Positions 31,318 through 44,260 of a DNA stretch of 64,000 nucleotides are shown here, piece after piece. This DNA comes from Poronia punctata (lineage: Eukaryota; Ascomycota; Sordariomycetes; Xylariales; Xylariaceae): NCBI GenBank assembly GCA_022579005.1, contig MU401530.1, positions 100,114 to 164,113 of the forward strand, written 5' to 3'. The position numbers were made by a program, and so were the translations under genes. The notes below the pieces were generated by a model, which was not told the DNA's origin, made no database searches, and saw only the letters and a program-made list of their open reading frames with translations. Numbering within the stretch: the stretch's first letter is position 1; the number at the start of each line of letters is the position of its first letter.

Positions 31318-31510
31318 GTGGGAATATCCGGCCGGCCCGCCGCCGCCCCCCCCGACCCCACCCCCCCCCCCCCGCCCCCCCCGCCCCCCCCCGGCCGCCC
31401 CCGCCCAAGTAGGGATATACGTACTGCTCGCCGCCGCCGCCGCCTAACACACCACCACCCAAGCCGCCTAGAATCCCACCTTGTTGGTTCTTTTTGGTCT
31501 TGTCCGACAT
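30936..31510 (-). CDS. Small LEA-like 11-mer repeat protein
   Basis: Exons 31510..31425 and 31224..30936 encode 124 aa. The start is MSDKTKKNQQGGILGGLGGG, a Gly-rich leader. The body consists of 11-residue repeats of the type TTEGVGNxxxS/A (VGKTTEGVGNTL, STTEGVGNVVG, SATEGVNKTVK, STTEGVGNIAG, SATQGVGDTVK), ending in a poly-Gln run. Such periodic, hydrophilic repeats are typical of LEA-type and hydrophilin proteins that protect against desiccation or stress. The intron is 200 nt, long for this window, and contains a 30-nt homopolymer (C on the transcribed strand) and a G-rich arm. The acceptor chosen (GCGTAG at 31225) is the one that keeps frame. Confidence 0.7.
31286..31315. repeat. G30 homopolymer (plus strand)
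   Basis: Thirty consecutive G on the plus strand, followed by a C-rich stretch (31339-31410) interrupted by few other bases. It lies inside the intron of the LEA-like gene. Length may be affected by sequencing or assembly error. Confidence 0.85.
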
Positions 31511-32321
31511 TGCGGCAGTATCAAGGCGTGGATAGATGGGGATTCTTTTACTCCCCAGGATGTTTGTTTGTTTGTTTGTTCGTTTGTTTATTTCGTTGTT
31601 AAGGTCTGCTTGCTAACTGAGCCCTAGAAAACCCTTTGTGAATAATGGTTTGTTGTTGATGGAATCGGAATAATCGGACGCTGCGCACAAGTTTGTTATA
31701 CGCCCAACCATTTTTGGCCCATGGCGAGTGACGACAACACGCCATGAGGTCATCAACGTGGCAAGTTTATGTTGCTATGATGCCACTCGCGACAAGAGAC
31801 CAATGGATATGTCCTAGCTACTTTATGTGTGGAGGCTGACAACCTCTATGCGACTCATAGTAGGGTCATCGAAAAGCTTATTTCGTCTCGAGCGGGCACC
31901 GCGTACTGCCTCATATGGGTAGGTACTTACTTATTCGCCCAATCTTGCTTTCTTTGAAGAGTCGCGAACGGGTTTAAATCCCCTATCTTAACTTAGTAGG
32001 GGATATTTGCGTCAAGTATTAGTACGGCTTACGGGAAATCATTGTACTTTTGTGCTTACTAAACATACACATTGACGAGTTCTACCATGAATAACATCCA
32101 TATGGTGTACGTGCAAGGATAAGTGGGAAACGGACTACCATGTTTATCAATCTTGAATTTATTAAATAAAAGATAATTCATTACTTCGTACCCATGTGCC
32201 TCTCTCTCTACACTTGCCGCGCTCGCGTCAGGTATTATCAACAGTCTTCATCCTCTTCTCCCTAACCAGTAAAACTCCCGGAACCGCCTCGAAGTAGACA
32301 AATAGGTAAGATCCTCGTTGA
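31511..32321. other. Intergenic region
   Basis: Upstream of the LEA-like gene and the 3' flank of the hydrolase gene. A (TTTG)n run lies at about 31562-31590. No gene was seen. Confidence 0.45.
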
Positions 32322-34389
32322 TCACGTCTTGTCCCCGTGACTATCGGATTGTTCTAGAGAACCAACAGTCGTGGTCGCAGTACTTTCCACAGTCGACTTA
32401 TCATCAGGATTTTCCGCCGTCTCTGTGGATTTCTCACCATCCTTTCCATCGCCTTCATCTGTATCCCGCTTCTTGCCAAATAAGCCGACGGCGGGCCTAG
32501 GAATAGAAGGAATCGAGGGCACGAATGACTTGAAACTCGGACCCGAGGGCATCTCGGGCATCTTAGTCGGCACGTAGGACATGGCGTCGTTGCCAGCTTG
32601 TTGAGCGACGCTCATGAGGTAGCGCATGTAGTTACTCCTTTGGGCCTCTTTGGTATCTGATTCTGTAGGGTCACTGACATGGTCGTCCTCCTCGGGTGGA
32701 AGTGGCACGGCGGCAGCGGCAGCGGTGATATCGAGAGGAGAGGTGTCTGGAACAACTTCCATTTCTTCGGCATTGTCCTCCTCGGAGTTCGTGTTTTCGA
32801 CGATGCCATCCGTCTTTGGAATCTCCTGGCCATCTTGTGTAGTGGTGACTGGTTCCTCGACGGGTTCGGGGAGTGACTCGGTCAACCTGCCGTCATCCAC
32901 GATGGGAGAGTCGTCTACGAACCACCGCACGACGAGATTAGAGGCTTCTTGGGTCATCTGCTCATACTCCTCGTTCTTGTCCCGGATGAACATGCTCGTA
33001 TGTGCTTGCACCTCGTCTTTGACATTCTTCATGATCTGCCGGGAGAAGAGATGGTATGCCTGGTGCTCCGGGGATGGGACGGCGCAGAAGGTGCGCTCGG
33101 GGACGAAATAGCCGCCACTCCACACGCCATTCTCGCCAAGGGACGTGTAGTAATCGTGAATGCCCACGCCCTTGAGAAGTGCCATGCGTTCCAGCCGCTG
33201 GGCTAACTCGCGTTGCTTCATGAGTGTGCCTACAAAGGTAAAGTGGTCTGATAGGTACTCGAAGGATCGCCCGACGTTACCACGGTTGATATACGCTAGC
33301 CCCTGGCTGATTGAGTCCACACTCTGCTGATATCCTTCTGTGTAAAGGCGATTAAAACGTTAGATATGTTGTGGATCTGGATTGAGGGTAACGTTACCTT
33401 TCATCGACTCCTTATTAAGGTTGCGTATGTTTCGCATGCCTTGCATTATCTCTTGTCGATGCATGTATGCCGCCACTCCACCAGCAGCGATAGCACCGAC
33501 TGTCCCGGTCCGGACGGCCACCAACTGCCAAGCCTTCCAGGCCGGGCTAGAGCCGGGTCTCGAAGCAGACGGTACAGACGGAAGCCCGGCAGTGGCCCGC
33601 TTAAAAGCCGTCTTCCCGAAAGCAGCGGGCGCCGCAGACAGCGCCGTCATGACGTTGAAGACGGTGCTTACTTTCTGATAGTTGGAGAAAGCCCCATAGA
33701 CGAACATGGGCCTGGCGAGCCCATTGTATGGCGTGTCGAAGGCAAGTATTCCCTGTATAAGCGGGAATATGGGTGCGTCTTTATTTTCATCTGCTTCGCT
33801 TTCTCCTTTTCCTTCCTTCTTTTTCTCTTCGTCTTGTTCGAGCTTTGCATTCAATATTAGGAAGAGCGTATCAGAAGCAACGAAACCCCTGAAATAGACC
33901 TCATCGCCGTTAATACTGAGCTGGGACATTCATACACACGCATAACCATGACCCAAGAAAAAAGAAAGCTTACCCCATCGAATGCGCAACCAGAATAACA
34001 CCAACATCACGATCATTAGGTGGCCAAGGTTTCTCGCAGCGCACTTTACGCACATCCATGACCCTTTCTTTCAACCTAGCGTATTATCAGCAAATTCATC
34101 ATTCTACCAAAACAGAAGAAAAGAAAAGGCAAGAAGTTACTCACCAAGAAAGAAAAGCGACGGAGCATTGCCCCAACTCGCCTTTAGTTTCATATTTGGG
34201 ATAGACGATGGATTCCACAACATCGTCGTCGGGTAATTGTGCTGATACCCTTTCTTTGAGATCTTCTGGGAAAGTGCGGAATGTGTTGTCACTTCCCTGG
34301 TATGCTTAGTATGTTGTCTTTATCTGAGAGGGAGGTTGTGTACGTACCTTGAAGCCGTGAAGGAAGCACAGTATGAGAGTGCGCCCCAT
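32322..34389 (-). CDS. DUF676-like alpha/beta-hydrolase
   Basis: Five exons (34389..34348, 34296..34145, 34075..33974, 33888..33398, 33337..32322; introns 51, 69, 85 and 60 nt) encode 600 aa. The first exon, MGRTLILCFLHGFK, gives the oxyanion-hole HG of a lipase fold. Exons 3 and 4 join to VILVAHSMGGFVASDTLFLI, the nucleophile elbow GxSxGG-type (AHSMGG) of serine esterases, with the Gly codon split by the intron. FPLIQGILAFDTPYNGLARP follows. This order matches DUF676-type serine esterases. The middle has a hydrophobic AVRTGTVGAIAAGGVAAYMH segment. The last exon has a conserved helical part, then a long acidic disordered tail (PLPPEEDDHVSDPTESDTKE and similar). The substrate is unknown. The first exons are very short but read cleanly. 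Confidence 0.8.
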
Positions 34390-35398
34390 CTTTGTTTGTT
34401 GTTGCTCGATATCGACTAAAACTTGATGTATCGTATTATAGGAGTTGCAGTGTTAGGCAAACATAGGTACACGTAGGTATGTATTATGTAGTAAGCTACC
34501 TAACAATGTTTAATGCAAAACAACCGAAGCCTCCGATCAGTATAAGAGATAGGTATCAAGGTAGGTTGCTGTTTCTTTTGCCGGAGCTATAAACACGTAC
34601 ATAAATACATCGATGAGAACTTTAAGGAGGTAAGGGAAGGGTCTAATGTTGCGGCCGACCGAGTAGGTAAGGTAACCGCTATCTAACCTAGACTACCTAC
34701 TACTGATGCGAAAGCAAGTGCGAGTTCAAAACCGCCACCATAGGTTGGTTTTCATTGGTGACACAACTACCATTGTGGTACATGTACGTCATAAGACGTC
34801 ATGACGGCCTTCCAAGAGCTACCTACAGTCTCTCCTTCTTTTTTTTTTCCCTATAAAAATTTCCTGATTTTATTGATCTTCGCGTATGCCATATTGTTGC
34901 AAGGTAAAAATAAGAAAAAAACACCAAAAAATCAATCACAAGTTCTGTGGTAAATTCTATTATCAACTAACATAGGTAATTACCTGATGTTAAGATGGAA
35001 GCAAGCATGTGATGCGAGGGGGGCGGACTATGGCAATGCATCCAGCAAAATAGATCAGTTATTAGGGGTCCAACATTGCGGAGTAGGTCACCAGATGTAG
35101 TCAAATTGTTTCTTTGAGAGATTAAGAAAACCGTGCTAGATTATGGATTTTATATGTACAATGTAGGATTACATGAGAATGTATTTTCCTGCCATACCAG
35201 AAGAAAAAAGAAAAGAAAAAGGTCATGTCATACACACGTGAAACTATTAAAGAAAAACCTCCAATTTTCCAACCTCGTAGTGATTACCTCGTATTATCAT
35301 CAACCTGCCATTTCATGTCATTACTTCGTTTCTCCAATATATTATTAAAGCAGCAACATCAAACGCTCGCTGGATTATTCAAAAAAAAAGCAACCGCT
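34390..35398. other. Intergenic region
   Basis: Between the hydrolase start and the 3' end of the large LEA/DUF3659 gene. Several A/T runs; no supported gene. Confidence 0.45.
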
Positions 35399-38300
35399 TT
35401 ATTTTTTATCCTTACCAGTGAGCGGGCCCAGCACGGAGCCGAGTCCGAGGCCGTCGAGAACCTTGGTAAGTCCGAGACCGCCGAGTAAGTTGTTTACCAG
35501 CCCGCCTAGGCCAAGACCGTTCAGGAGTTTGCCGACGAGACCTAGGACACCGCTGAGCAGTAGGCCGACGGCGGCGACGATCTGGAACAATGGCTCCGAG
35601 AGAAGACCCCAGAGGGGATTGATACCCTTCTTGGCCTTGGGCATGTTGTCGAGTTTCCGTTTGGCACCCTCGATCGTCTCGGTCACGGTACCGGTAAGTT
35701 CCTTCAGGAGTTCGGCCAGCTGGTATTCCTCCGACGTGGCTTCGTGGCCGGCGCTGTGGTGCTTGGCTTGGTTGGAGATGCGCCCGTCAGGGTCCAGGCC
35801 ACGGATCACACCGTTGGCTTCCGTCAGAATCTTGCCGCCTTCCTCGATCAAGGGGCGCACTGCTTTGACGAGACCTTCTTCGTCGCGGTCTTCGTCCTTC
35901 TTGGATTCCTCCTGGTCGATTTTCTATGGGGAAGACAGTTGTTAGCTTGAGACGTATATCGTACTTTTACTTGGCCGCTCCGGTAGAAAACTTACCTCTG
36001 TGATCAACTTGCAAATAGGCTTAATCTTATCGAGCGACTGTTCAATACAAGCCGAAATCCGTTTGGCGATTTCGCTGTCTTGCTCCTTCTTGAGACGGGC
36101 CTCCTTCTCCTCTTCGGTCTCCTCTGGCTCTGGTTCGGGGATATCCTCGAGAAGGGAGACGTGTCCGAGTATGGACCCCTTTTGATCGATGACGTCGCCG
36201 TCGTCATCAATCTTCTTTCCCGAACACTTGCTCAGTTCACCAGTAGTGAGTTTTCCGATGACATCGCCGTTCTCGTCCACCACGTTGCCCTCGCGGTTCA
36301 CCTTGCGGCCGGACATGGGACTGACGTCTTTCTCCGGCTCGGGTTCCTCCCATCGCTCGGCGTGGCCAAGCACGTTTCCATTCTTGTCTAGAATGTCGCC
36401 GTCGTCGTCTACCGGCCGGCCGGACAGGACCTTAGGGTCGCCCGAGGTAAGACGGCCGACGACGTCGCCGCTAGTGGAAACCACCTTGCCCTCCTTGGTG
36501 ACAGTGCAACCGGACAACTCGCTGAAGGGCCCTTCTTTCATGCCCTCGCGTTCGGCTTCGGGGATGAGTTCACACTTTCCGATGATGTCCCCGGCTTCAT
36601 TGCGGACGAAGCCGTTCTTGTCGCACATCTTGCCGACAAGACGGCCGATGCTGCCCTCAATCACCCGACCGTAGATGTCTCCGTGCTTGTCGACGGCATT
36701 GCCGGCTTTATTGATGCGCTTACCAGCGAGCGGGGACATGTCAATTTCCGGTTCGGGCTCGGGCTCGGGGGCCTCCCAGCGCTCGGCACGACCTAAGCTG
36801 TTGCCATTGCGGTCAAGGATATCGCCGTCAGCATCGACTGATTTTCCTTTGAGTTTCTTGGCGTCGCCCTCGACGACAGTGCCAATCTTTTCACCCTTGG
36901 ACATGACATCGCCGTCATCACCGACGACGGCATCCGGGAAGTCCTCAAATGGTGAGGGCTCCTTGACCTCCTCGCGCTCGCTGTCGGGGATAGGCTCGGC
37001 TTTACCGATGACCTGGCCGGCATCGTTGAAGATCTGGCCGTTGTCTCCGACCTTCTTGCCGGCGAGGTTCTTGAGCACGCCTTGGATGACGCGGCCCCAG
37101 ACTTGACCCTTATCGTCGACGACGTTGCCGGCCTTGTTAACCTTCTTGTCACGCAACATGGAGTAGTCGATCGGCTCTGCCTCCGGCTCATCTGGTTCCT
37201 CGGCTTCCTGACGTTCGGCATGGCCGATGACGTTTCCGTTCTTGTCGAGTATGTCGCCCTCGGCGTCGACCTTCTTGCCGATTAGCTTCTGGAAGTCGTC
37301 GCCTACGACAACGCCGACCTGGCGGCCTTCGAAAATGACTTTGCCGAACTTGTCGACTGTCGCGTCAGGGAAATCTTCAAAGGGCGAGTCCTCATTATCG
37401 ACTTTCTCGGGCAGAACTTCGACTTCGCCGATGACGTTGCCGCTGTTATCCCAGACCTTGCCGTCCTTGTCGGGCATTTTTCCGACAAGCTTTTTCAATT
37501 CGCCGCTCCTGACCTTTCCAATAAGACTGCCTTTCTCGTCGACGACATTACCCATCTTGTTGATCTTCAGACCTTGAAGGATGGAGATATCGGGCAGGTC
37601 AGTGTCCTTGCTCTCTGCTTCCTGCTCCTTGGCAGCATCGATCGCATCAAGACGCTCGGCAGCCTCTGGAACCTCTTCCTTTATACGTTCCACAATGGAG
37701 CCTTCCGGTGCAATGTCGATTTTACCGATTACAGTGTCGTTCTCGCCCAGGAGGTTGCCGTCTTTGTCGATGCCTTTGGCATTTTTGCCGACTAGATCTT
37801 GGATGTCAGAACCGGCAGCCAGATTCCCGAGCACCTTGCCGGATTGGTCCGTGACTTTGCCGCCGTCGGCGATTGTGAAAGGGCCCTCGAACATAGCGAC
37901 GACCTTGTCGGCTACTGACGGAGGCAGTGATGGGATATCGATGGGCACTAGGTCTCGGTCCTCGAGATCTTCTGCTTTAGACCCTAGATCGCCGGCCGAT
38001 GGGGCGTCTTGGCCTGATTGGACATCTTCTGCCGTCTTCGGTGCAGTTTGCGCATCTCCCTCTGCAGCATCGCCTGCAGAGCCAGAAGCATCTTCACCGG
38101 CGCCGCCAGCTCCTTCAGCAGCATCGTCAGCAGCACCACTGGCGTCTTCCCCAGCACTTTCGGCTTTTTCAGTAGCACCGCCAACGGCATCTGTGACACC
38201 TTCTACAGTGTCGCCAGTAGCGTCAGTGGCACCTTTGGCGGTATCACCGACGGCATCTGTGGCATCCTTGGTGCCGGTGGCCTCTCCTACGGCGTCAGTA

Positions 38301-38890
38301 GCACCTTTGGCAGTGTCACCAGCAGCCCCCGTGGCGCCTTTGGCCGTCTTCCCCACCCCGCCGGTAACACCACTAACGGCAGAACTGGCAGCGTTAGAGA
38401 CTCCGCCAAGCGCACCTCCCAGGCCGCCGCCGCCGCCGCCGCTATCGCTGCCGGCATCTTCTACCTGCTCTTTTGCGTTGTCGCCGGCTTCCTCTGTCTG
38501 CTCTTTGGTGTCGTTGCCTTCTTCCGTAGTATAGTTGCCTGCTTCGTCAAGGGGCTCTGCTTTGCCGACAATACTGCCGTCTTGATCTAGGATATCTCCT
38601 TCCTGGGTGACGACGTAGCCGGCAAATTTGGACGCTTCGCCGTCGGTCACCTTGCCGACGGCATTTCCGTCGTCGTCTATAACTTCGCCATTGTCGTTGA
38701 TGCGGCCCGCAGCCGGCACCATCTCGCCTTCGTTATCACCACTGGAGCCCCCGATGTTCGACGTCGAATCATCGGGCATGGATCTGGGGACGGACTTGTC
38801 TTGGGGAGTCTGAGGTGCATTGTTTTCTGAGCCTGCTTGTGACGCGGCCTCTCCGGTCGCGCCCTTTGTCGATTCTGCAATGCCTGACAT
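35399..38890 (-). CDS. LEA-like DUF3659/DUF6987 repeat protein
   Basis: Exons 38890..35996 and 35923..35399 (intron 72 nt, GTAAGT...CCATAG) give 1139 aa. The start is MSGIAESTKGATGEAASQAG; an upstream in-frame Met would add 59 residues of promoter-like sequence. After a DUF3659-type unit (GEVIDDDGNAVGKV, GDILDQDGSIVGKAE) comes an Ala/Gly-rich LEA region of 11-mers (AKGATDAVGDTAKGATDATG). About ten further DUF3659 units then alternate, with a core G-x-V-x-D-x-x-G-x-V/I-I-G-K/R and linkers rich in Glu-Pro. The second exon encodes a DUF6987-like C-terminus (GGKILTEANGVIRGLDPDGR, then EYQLAELLKELTGTVTETIE) ending in a Gly/Leu-rich hydrophobic segment. Such proteins are widespread in ascomycetes, with suggested stress or structural roles. 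The function is not established. Confidence 0.85.
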
Positions 38891-40972
38891 AGCGGCGGGG
38901 TGTATTATAGTGACTGGGTTTTCGTGTGTGGTAAACTGTCGTGCAGGTGTATTAATTATGTATGTATTAAGTTGGTTGCTTTTTGGAGATGTAGTAGAAT
39001 TATGTGTATCAGGTTGGGACATGTAGTTGGGATGTTTGATCTTATGGTTAGTAAATAACTCGGCCATGTGTGATATATAACATCCGAAGCTGTTGTCTCT
39101 CGATACAGTTATGGGTGCTGTTTACGTCACTTGTCGGTGTTCTGGAATCTGGAGGGCCCACGGTCCGAGCACTGGTCTACCAACACTCCGCCGCGAACCC
39201 TTTGCACCTCCGTTTTCGACGTCATGGCTCCTATGTGGAGTATCCCGGGGACAGGACTAGAACGTCATGAAAGAACGTAAAGCCACATTGGACCCCTGAT
39301 TGATATCATCTCGACATATGGTAACTTACGCGCCACGGTGAGGCTACCCTGCGTCGGGCCGTAACAAGGACACAGGCGGACGCCGATCACACGGAGACCT
39401 GGTCAAGACGCTGCTGAGGGGGTAGACAACATGCAACATAACTGGCGGTCGGCGGAGATGTCCCTAGCTGTTACCAGGTAACAGTGTGCCTAGTACGTAG
39501 ACGGTGAATATAGTACCCGGCCCAAGTATCTTAGCGGCCGCTAAGGTTTGTTAACTCAACATCGGCCTGGTATCTCATCACTGGTCCAGGGGTCCAGCCG
39601 TAAGACTAATGGCAGCGAGGAGCTCGAAAACAAGAATCCCATTCGCAGCGCTCTCCCTGTAGGGGTTTCGTGTTCCACGCTTGGTTAGAAACTACTAGAT
39701 GTGACGTTTCCTCAATCTCGATCTCGATGCGACTTCTCATAATCAGGCCATCCGAATGCCAACTTCCAAGGCCTCTTTCCCATTACACAACATGGATGCT
39801 GGAGTGGGCAAAGAAGTTGGCACAAGGCCACACGCTTGCGATTTCTCTGATCTGCATCAGCCACACAAGTCATGACAGCCACAACTCCGTGGTGGGTATC
39901 TCCATTTAGTTTCCTAAATAGGCTCTATGGCCGTTGGACCGCCCCGACGATATCACGGTCGCCCGATCGTTGGTTGGTGGTGCGGTTCAGTTGTTTCGTG
40001 CCCATGTGGTGGTGTGGGGATGTGCCGTCTAGGCCGCCGGGTCCTTAATCAATTCCTTGCAGGTCGATACCTACATGTAGCCATATCAGATGGCGGGCCT
40101 TGCTTTGCAGGTACATGCCTAGACCAAGCTGTAAGCATATTTATAGAAAACCCCCAGCTGAGAGTGACCCCAATACGAGTATGCAAGCACATTTTAAATT
40201 TGAGGGATCCCCTCCCATAAAGCTTCACGAGCAAATAAACTTTACCAATGTGAACTTAGTTCCCTTGTCCCAGTGCGCACGTATTACTTCCGGGTGTTAC
40301 TCCTCACTGTATCGTGGTGTACCTGAAGCGGCCCTGCATGAGTGTACTTGTAGAGTCTTCCACCATTCAGGCTTTTCAAATATTTCAACCTAGCAATGTC
40401 AAGGGCAGTGGGGTGTGGGGTTAGGGGCCCTAAAGGCGGGGCAAGTGATTACCAGCTAACGTCACCCTGGTCCAATGTTCCACAGGTTCCAAGATCTTTC
40501 TATAACCGGTTTTCTGTGGCTTGATGAGCCACACACGACCCGATCGACATCAAGCGAACGTCATAAACAGTCTAGTGCAGAATTAAGTGAGAGTGAAAGC
40601 GTGGCGTCCGGTTTTCCGTGTGGCGTCACTTCTTCCTTCGAACTCCACTTAAGTTCATGGATTTTAAAAACACTCGCCAAATATCGCCAAATATGTTGGT
40701 TATGTTGAGTAGGAGTTGTTGCCAAATTACGTTTGTTCTGTTTAGAGGTAGAATACTTGGCTCTAACTAGGTGGCACGTAATCACTTTACTTTTGCGGAG
40801 TAGTAAGGCCGGCAAATCAAGATATGGTTTATGAATTGATATGGATTACTATGGTGGATTATGATGCTATCATTTTCATCTCGTAGCCTATGGGGCCGAC
40901 ACATTCATTATCATCTTGCTCCAGATCTGCATAGGGTGTATGTGTAAGCTCGTTACGACCCCCCTCCCCAGA
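38891..40972. other. Intergenic region
   Basis: About 2.1 kb between two DUF3659 genes, both on the minus strand. Plus-strand frames at 39927-40393 are short and without domains. It contains the promoter of the large repeat protein. Confidence 0.45.
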
Positions 40973-42859
40973 TTACTCCTTTTGCGGCTGGGAGAACATA
41001 GTTGGAATACGAATCGTTAGTTGTATGCCATCGTTGGTCGACTTGACATCCAGGAATAAATCAGACGGGCTGCCACCCGTGTTGGCGTTTACTTTCGATT
41101 TGGGCTCCTCAATAGCCGTGGTTCTGCCCTGAGTCTTTTCTTCTGTCTTGGGCTTCGCTTTAGGGGGGGCCGACTGTTTGAACGGCGGTATAGAGCCGTC
41201 AGGCCCAGGCTTCTGGTGGAATTTGCCGATAATGTGACCGTTAGAGTCGAGTATATTCCCTTCCGGGTCAACCCTAAGGCTACCCAAAAGATCTGCAGGA
41301 ATTGGTGTCCCCTTGGGCGAGGGCGGATTTGCAAAGTTTTCGGACACGTAACCGAGAATTTCTCCGCCATCACCATGAATCTGGCCCCCCTCCGATACCT
41401 TTCTGCCAATCATCTCGGGTAAATCACCCGTTGCGTGCCCTAGTACCGTGCCAGATGGATCTACGATGTTGCCGACATCGTCAACAACGTAGCCCTCTAG
41501 TCCCTGTGCTCGGCGTGGAAGATCTTCAGGGGGCGGGGACCGGATGTGTTCAATCTTGGGAATCTTAGGGATTGGCGAGATGCTAGCCGACGCAGAGTGC
41601 ACAGAGGGATCTAGGAGTTGCTCTGGCGGATCTTCAGAGTCGTCTTCCGGTATGTCGGGTAAGTCGCCGTCGTTCGGCATGTCTTCAAAATCGCCCAGCA
41701 TATTAACACCTTCGGATTTCCGTCCCTCAGGTTGTGACGGACCGTTGCCGTTCTTCTTTGGCCGCTGAAGGGGTATTTCTATGCTCCGTTCTACATGAGC
41801 CGGCCGACCCATGTTATCGGTTACATGATCCTCGTTTTGACCTCCTTGTTCGTTAGTACTAGGTGAGGATATGTCGGTTTGCTTGTCGTGCTCCGGTATA
41901 GCCGGTGCTGCTGTATTGGAGATTTTGGAGACGTCCGGTTCGCCGGCCCTATTAGTAGCCGAGTCTGCGGGCAGATTGTCCCCAGTATCTCTGAAGGTCC
42001 CAACGGCTGCCTTGGAGACGTCGGCAGGATCCGGGGCATTGCTGGGCTGTGGTTTCTCCTCGGGTTTCGCTACTGATTTATCATCTCTAGGCGGTTCCCC
42101 GGAAGGTGATCGTGTGTCACGTCTCTCGTCCCCAGTTTCCTTTTCTGGCCGCCCTTTTGGGGTCGGCGTAGCATCGCGCGGGGACCTTCTAGCCTTGGGA
42201 GTTGGACTAGAGTCCTCGCCGGCAAGACTCCGGACGAATCTGCCCATCTCAGGATTTCCCCGTTCCGAGAAGTAATGGGCGATTTCAGACGGCGTACCAC
42301 GGCTCAGGGAGTCCATAAGAGCATCGCGCGCACTAGGAGCTCTCTCTGATTGGCCCCCTGCCGCAGATTTCGCCTTGTCTGTTACCGCACCGATTAATCC
42401 ACTGGCAAGGCCCCCACTAGAGTCTTTTTGAGAATCCGATGGGGTGTCCTCTTGATTCTGGGAGCCATCTCGAGACAGTGAAGGCCGCGCATCTGTGCTT
42501 TGGCTGGCAGTTTCGGAGGGTGTCAAAACGGTATTAACCAGACCAGCTGGTGTGTCGCCTGTCGTGTCAGATTCCACACTATCGCCCACTGCTTTGGAGG
42601 CTGTCCCAGATAGATCTGTGAGGGGCGCTAAATTCGTAGAACTGGAAATATTTTCGGCTGAAGGCGCATCATTCTCTTCAGTCGACTCAGCGTTGCCCAA
42701 TTCGTAGTTTGATGTATTAGCTTGGTCAGCCTGTTGCGGGGATTGCGAGTCTGTGGCGGGTATTGTTCTCGGTTGTTTGACAGGAGTCGGGGCTTTGGTT
42801 TTGCTGGAAGCTTTGAACAGCTTCTTCGGTGTCGTTGGAGCTGGTAAAGTGTCGGCCAT
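40973..42859 (-). CDS. DUF3659 protein with disordered N-terminus
   Basis: A single exon; 628 aa from MADTLPAPTTPKKLFKASSK. The frame extends 39 codons further upstream to another Met, but that leader is hydrophobic and lies in promoter-like sequence. Residues up to about 430 are disordered and rich in Ser, Pro, Asp and Thr. Then DUF3659-like units appear: LEGYVVDDVGNIVDPSGTVL, GRKVSEGGQIHGDGGEILGY and VDPEGNILDSNGHIIGKF. The end is a short strand motif, DVKSTNDGIQLTIRIPTMF. It is in tandem with the larger DUF3659 gene and shares its repeat type, so the two are probably distant paralogues. Confidence 0.8.
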   Translation of the reverse strand: MADTLPAPTTPKKLFKASSKTKAPTPVKQPRTIPATDSQSPQQADQANTSNYELGNAESTEENDAPSAENISSSTNLAPLTDLSGTASKAVGDSVESDTTGDTPAGLVNTVLTPSETASQSTDARPSLSRDGSQNQEDTPSDSQKDSSGGLASGLIGAVTDKAKSAAGGQSERAPSARDALMDSLSRGTPSEIAHYFSERGNPEMGRFVRSLAGEDSSPTPKARRSPRDATPTPKGRPEKETGDERRDTRSPSGEPPRDDKSVAKPEEKPQPSNAPDPADVSKAAVGTFRDTGDNLPADSATNRAGEPDVSKISNTAAPAIPEHDKQTDISSPSTNEQGGQNEDHVTDNMGRPAHVERSIEIPLQRPKKNGNGPSQPEGRKSEGVNMLGDFEDMPNDGDLPDIPEDDSEDPPEQLLDPSVHSASASISPIPKIPKIEHIRSPPPEDLPRRAQGLEGYVVDDVGNIVDPSGTVLGHATGDLPEMIGRKVSEGGQIHGDGGEILGYVSENFANPPSPKGTPIPADLLGSLRVDPEGNILDSNGHIIGKFHQKPGPDGSIPPFKQSAPPKAKPKTEEKTQGRTTAIEEPKSKVNANTGGSPSDLFLDVKSTNDGIQLTIRIPTMFSQPQKE

Positions 42860-44260
42860 TATTATCGCACAACGGCGGATGTACTGAGCGTGAGAAGAAA
42901 GAAAAAAGATGAAATAAATGGCTAGAATAAAATGGTGCACGCGATCTAACTCATCCGCTGAAATACTCATCTGCAAAAAACACTATAGGGCAAAAGTCAA
43001 GGGCTACATTTAAGCTTTGCATGGATGGTTGGACAAAAACAACGACGTTTCGGCCGGTTTCTACATGTAGGTGCAGCACAGTGGTAAGTAATAAACTCAG
43101 GCCGCGTCAACCAATTTTGAAGGGAACTGTGCTGATGAAACTGGTGACGTAATGGTCACTTGCCCCAACTACCCTCGCATACTTATCTTATTCTTGGGGG
43201 TGCGCCATATGTTACCAAACCCTGTTACCTCTCTACAACACACTTTATCAATGATCCCCCGTATAGAGCTCATTTTTAGACTACGGTATATTAGTACGCG
43301 CCTACGTGTACGTGTATCACCTAATTAAGCAACTCCTCCCCCGGAGCTTCAACTTGCGACACCCCATAGGTAGTTCAACTAGAGTGACAGTGGTTGAACA
43401 AAGTATTAGATAGCATAGGAGGTACCCACCAAGCTGCGGTGCGGGGTCCGGCCTTGCAAGTTGTAACTGGTATGTCAACTACAGCCCCCGGGTATGAGTG
43501 CAAAGCAGACACTCGAAGAGCAGGACGGCCCTAACACCGTGCCTACTGTGTAGTACGTGTATCTCGCATGTGCCCCTTTCTAACACGGCAAGTACCTAGA
43601 CGTACGTGCCATTTCTATCATTCAAACTATTAGGTCTTGCGTTCTATCGTTTATTTTGCACAGGCCTATTACGAGAACAGTTATTAGATAGTGCAACTCA
43701 ACTCGAGATACCTATTTCAATATGGGATATCGACCGATGAATCTTGCGGCATTAAGTTAATTAACCAGCCCCCCCAGCCCCAACCCCCAGTCTGTAGCTG
43801 GACAAAGTATTACAAAATCCGGCTTTTGCCCGGAGCTATTGCCCAATCATACCGAGATCAGATCCGACCCCACAAGGAATTCTTGCTGTCGTCCAAGCTC
43901 AAGAGTACGGCGAACAGTTTTTCTTTCCATCTCATAACGCTGATGACTACGCGTCGTCTCACCATCTTCGTCCTTTAATTATATACTACTTATTAGGCAG
44001 GTAATGGTTAGTAGCATAGCGTACATATGTAAGGTATTTGGGTAGTCTACCCTTCTAGACGCCCTGCTCTCGACGCCTGTTCGACATACGCCAATCGCGA
44101 TTGTAATATTTCAAGAAAAAAACCCATACGCCGGCCGCAGATATTCCTTTCTAGGCTGATGCGAAAGCCTCTAGCTCCTGTCTTCCGATTGGACCATAAA
44201 CACTCCCATGTCGAAATAAGTCCTGTTATGATGAGACAAATATATCTATGAAGTGTCGCT
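42860..44260. other. Intergenic region
   Basis: A plus-strand frame at 43691-43978 has no domain. An AT-rich run and several TAGGTA-type motifs are present; nothing else. Confidence 0.45.

Noticed and set aside
37581..38534. 317-codon plus-strand frame antisense to the large DUF3659 gene
   Set aside because: Ser/Pro/Ala-rich mirror of the repetitive coding sequence on the minus strand.
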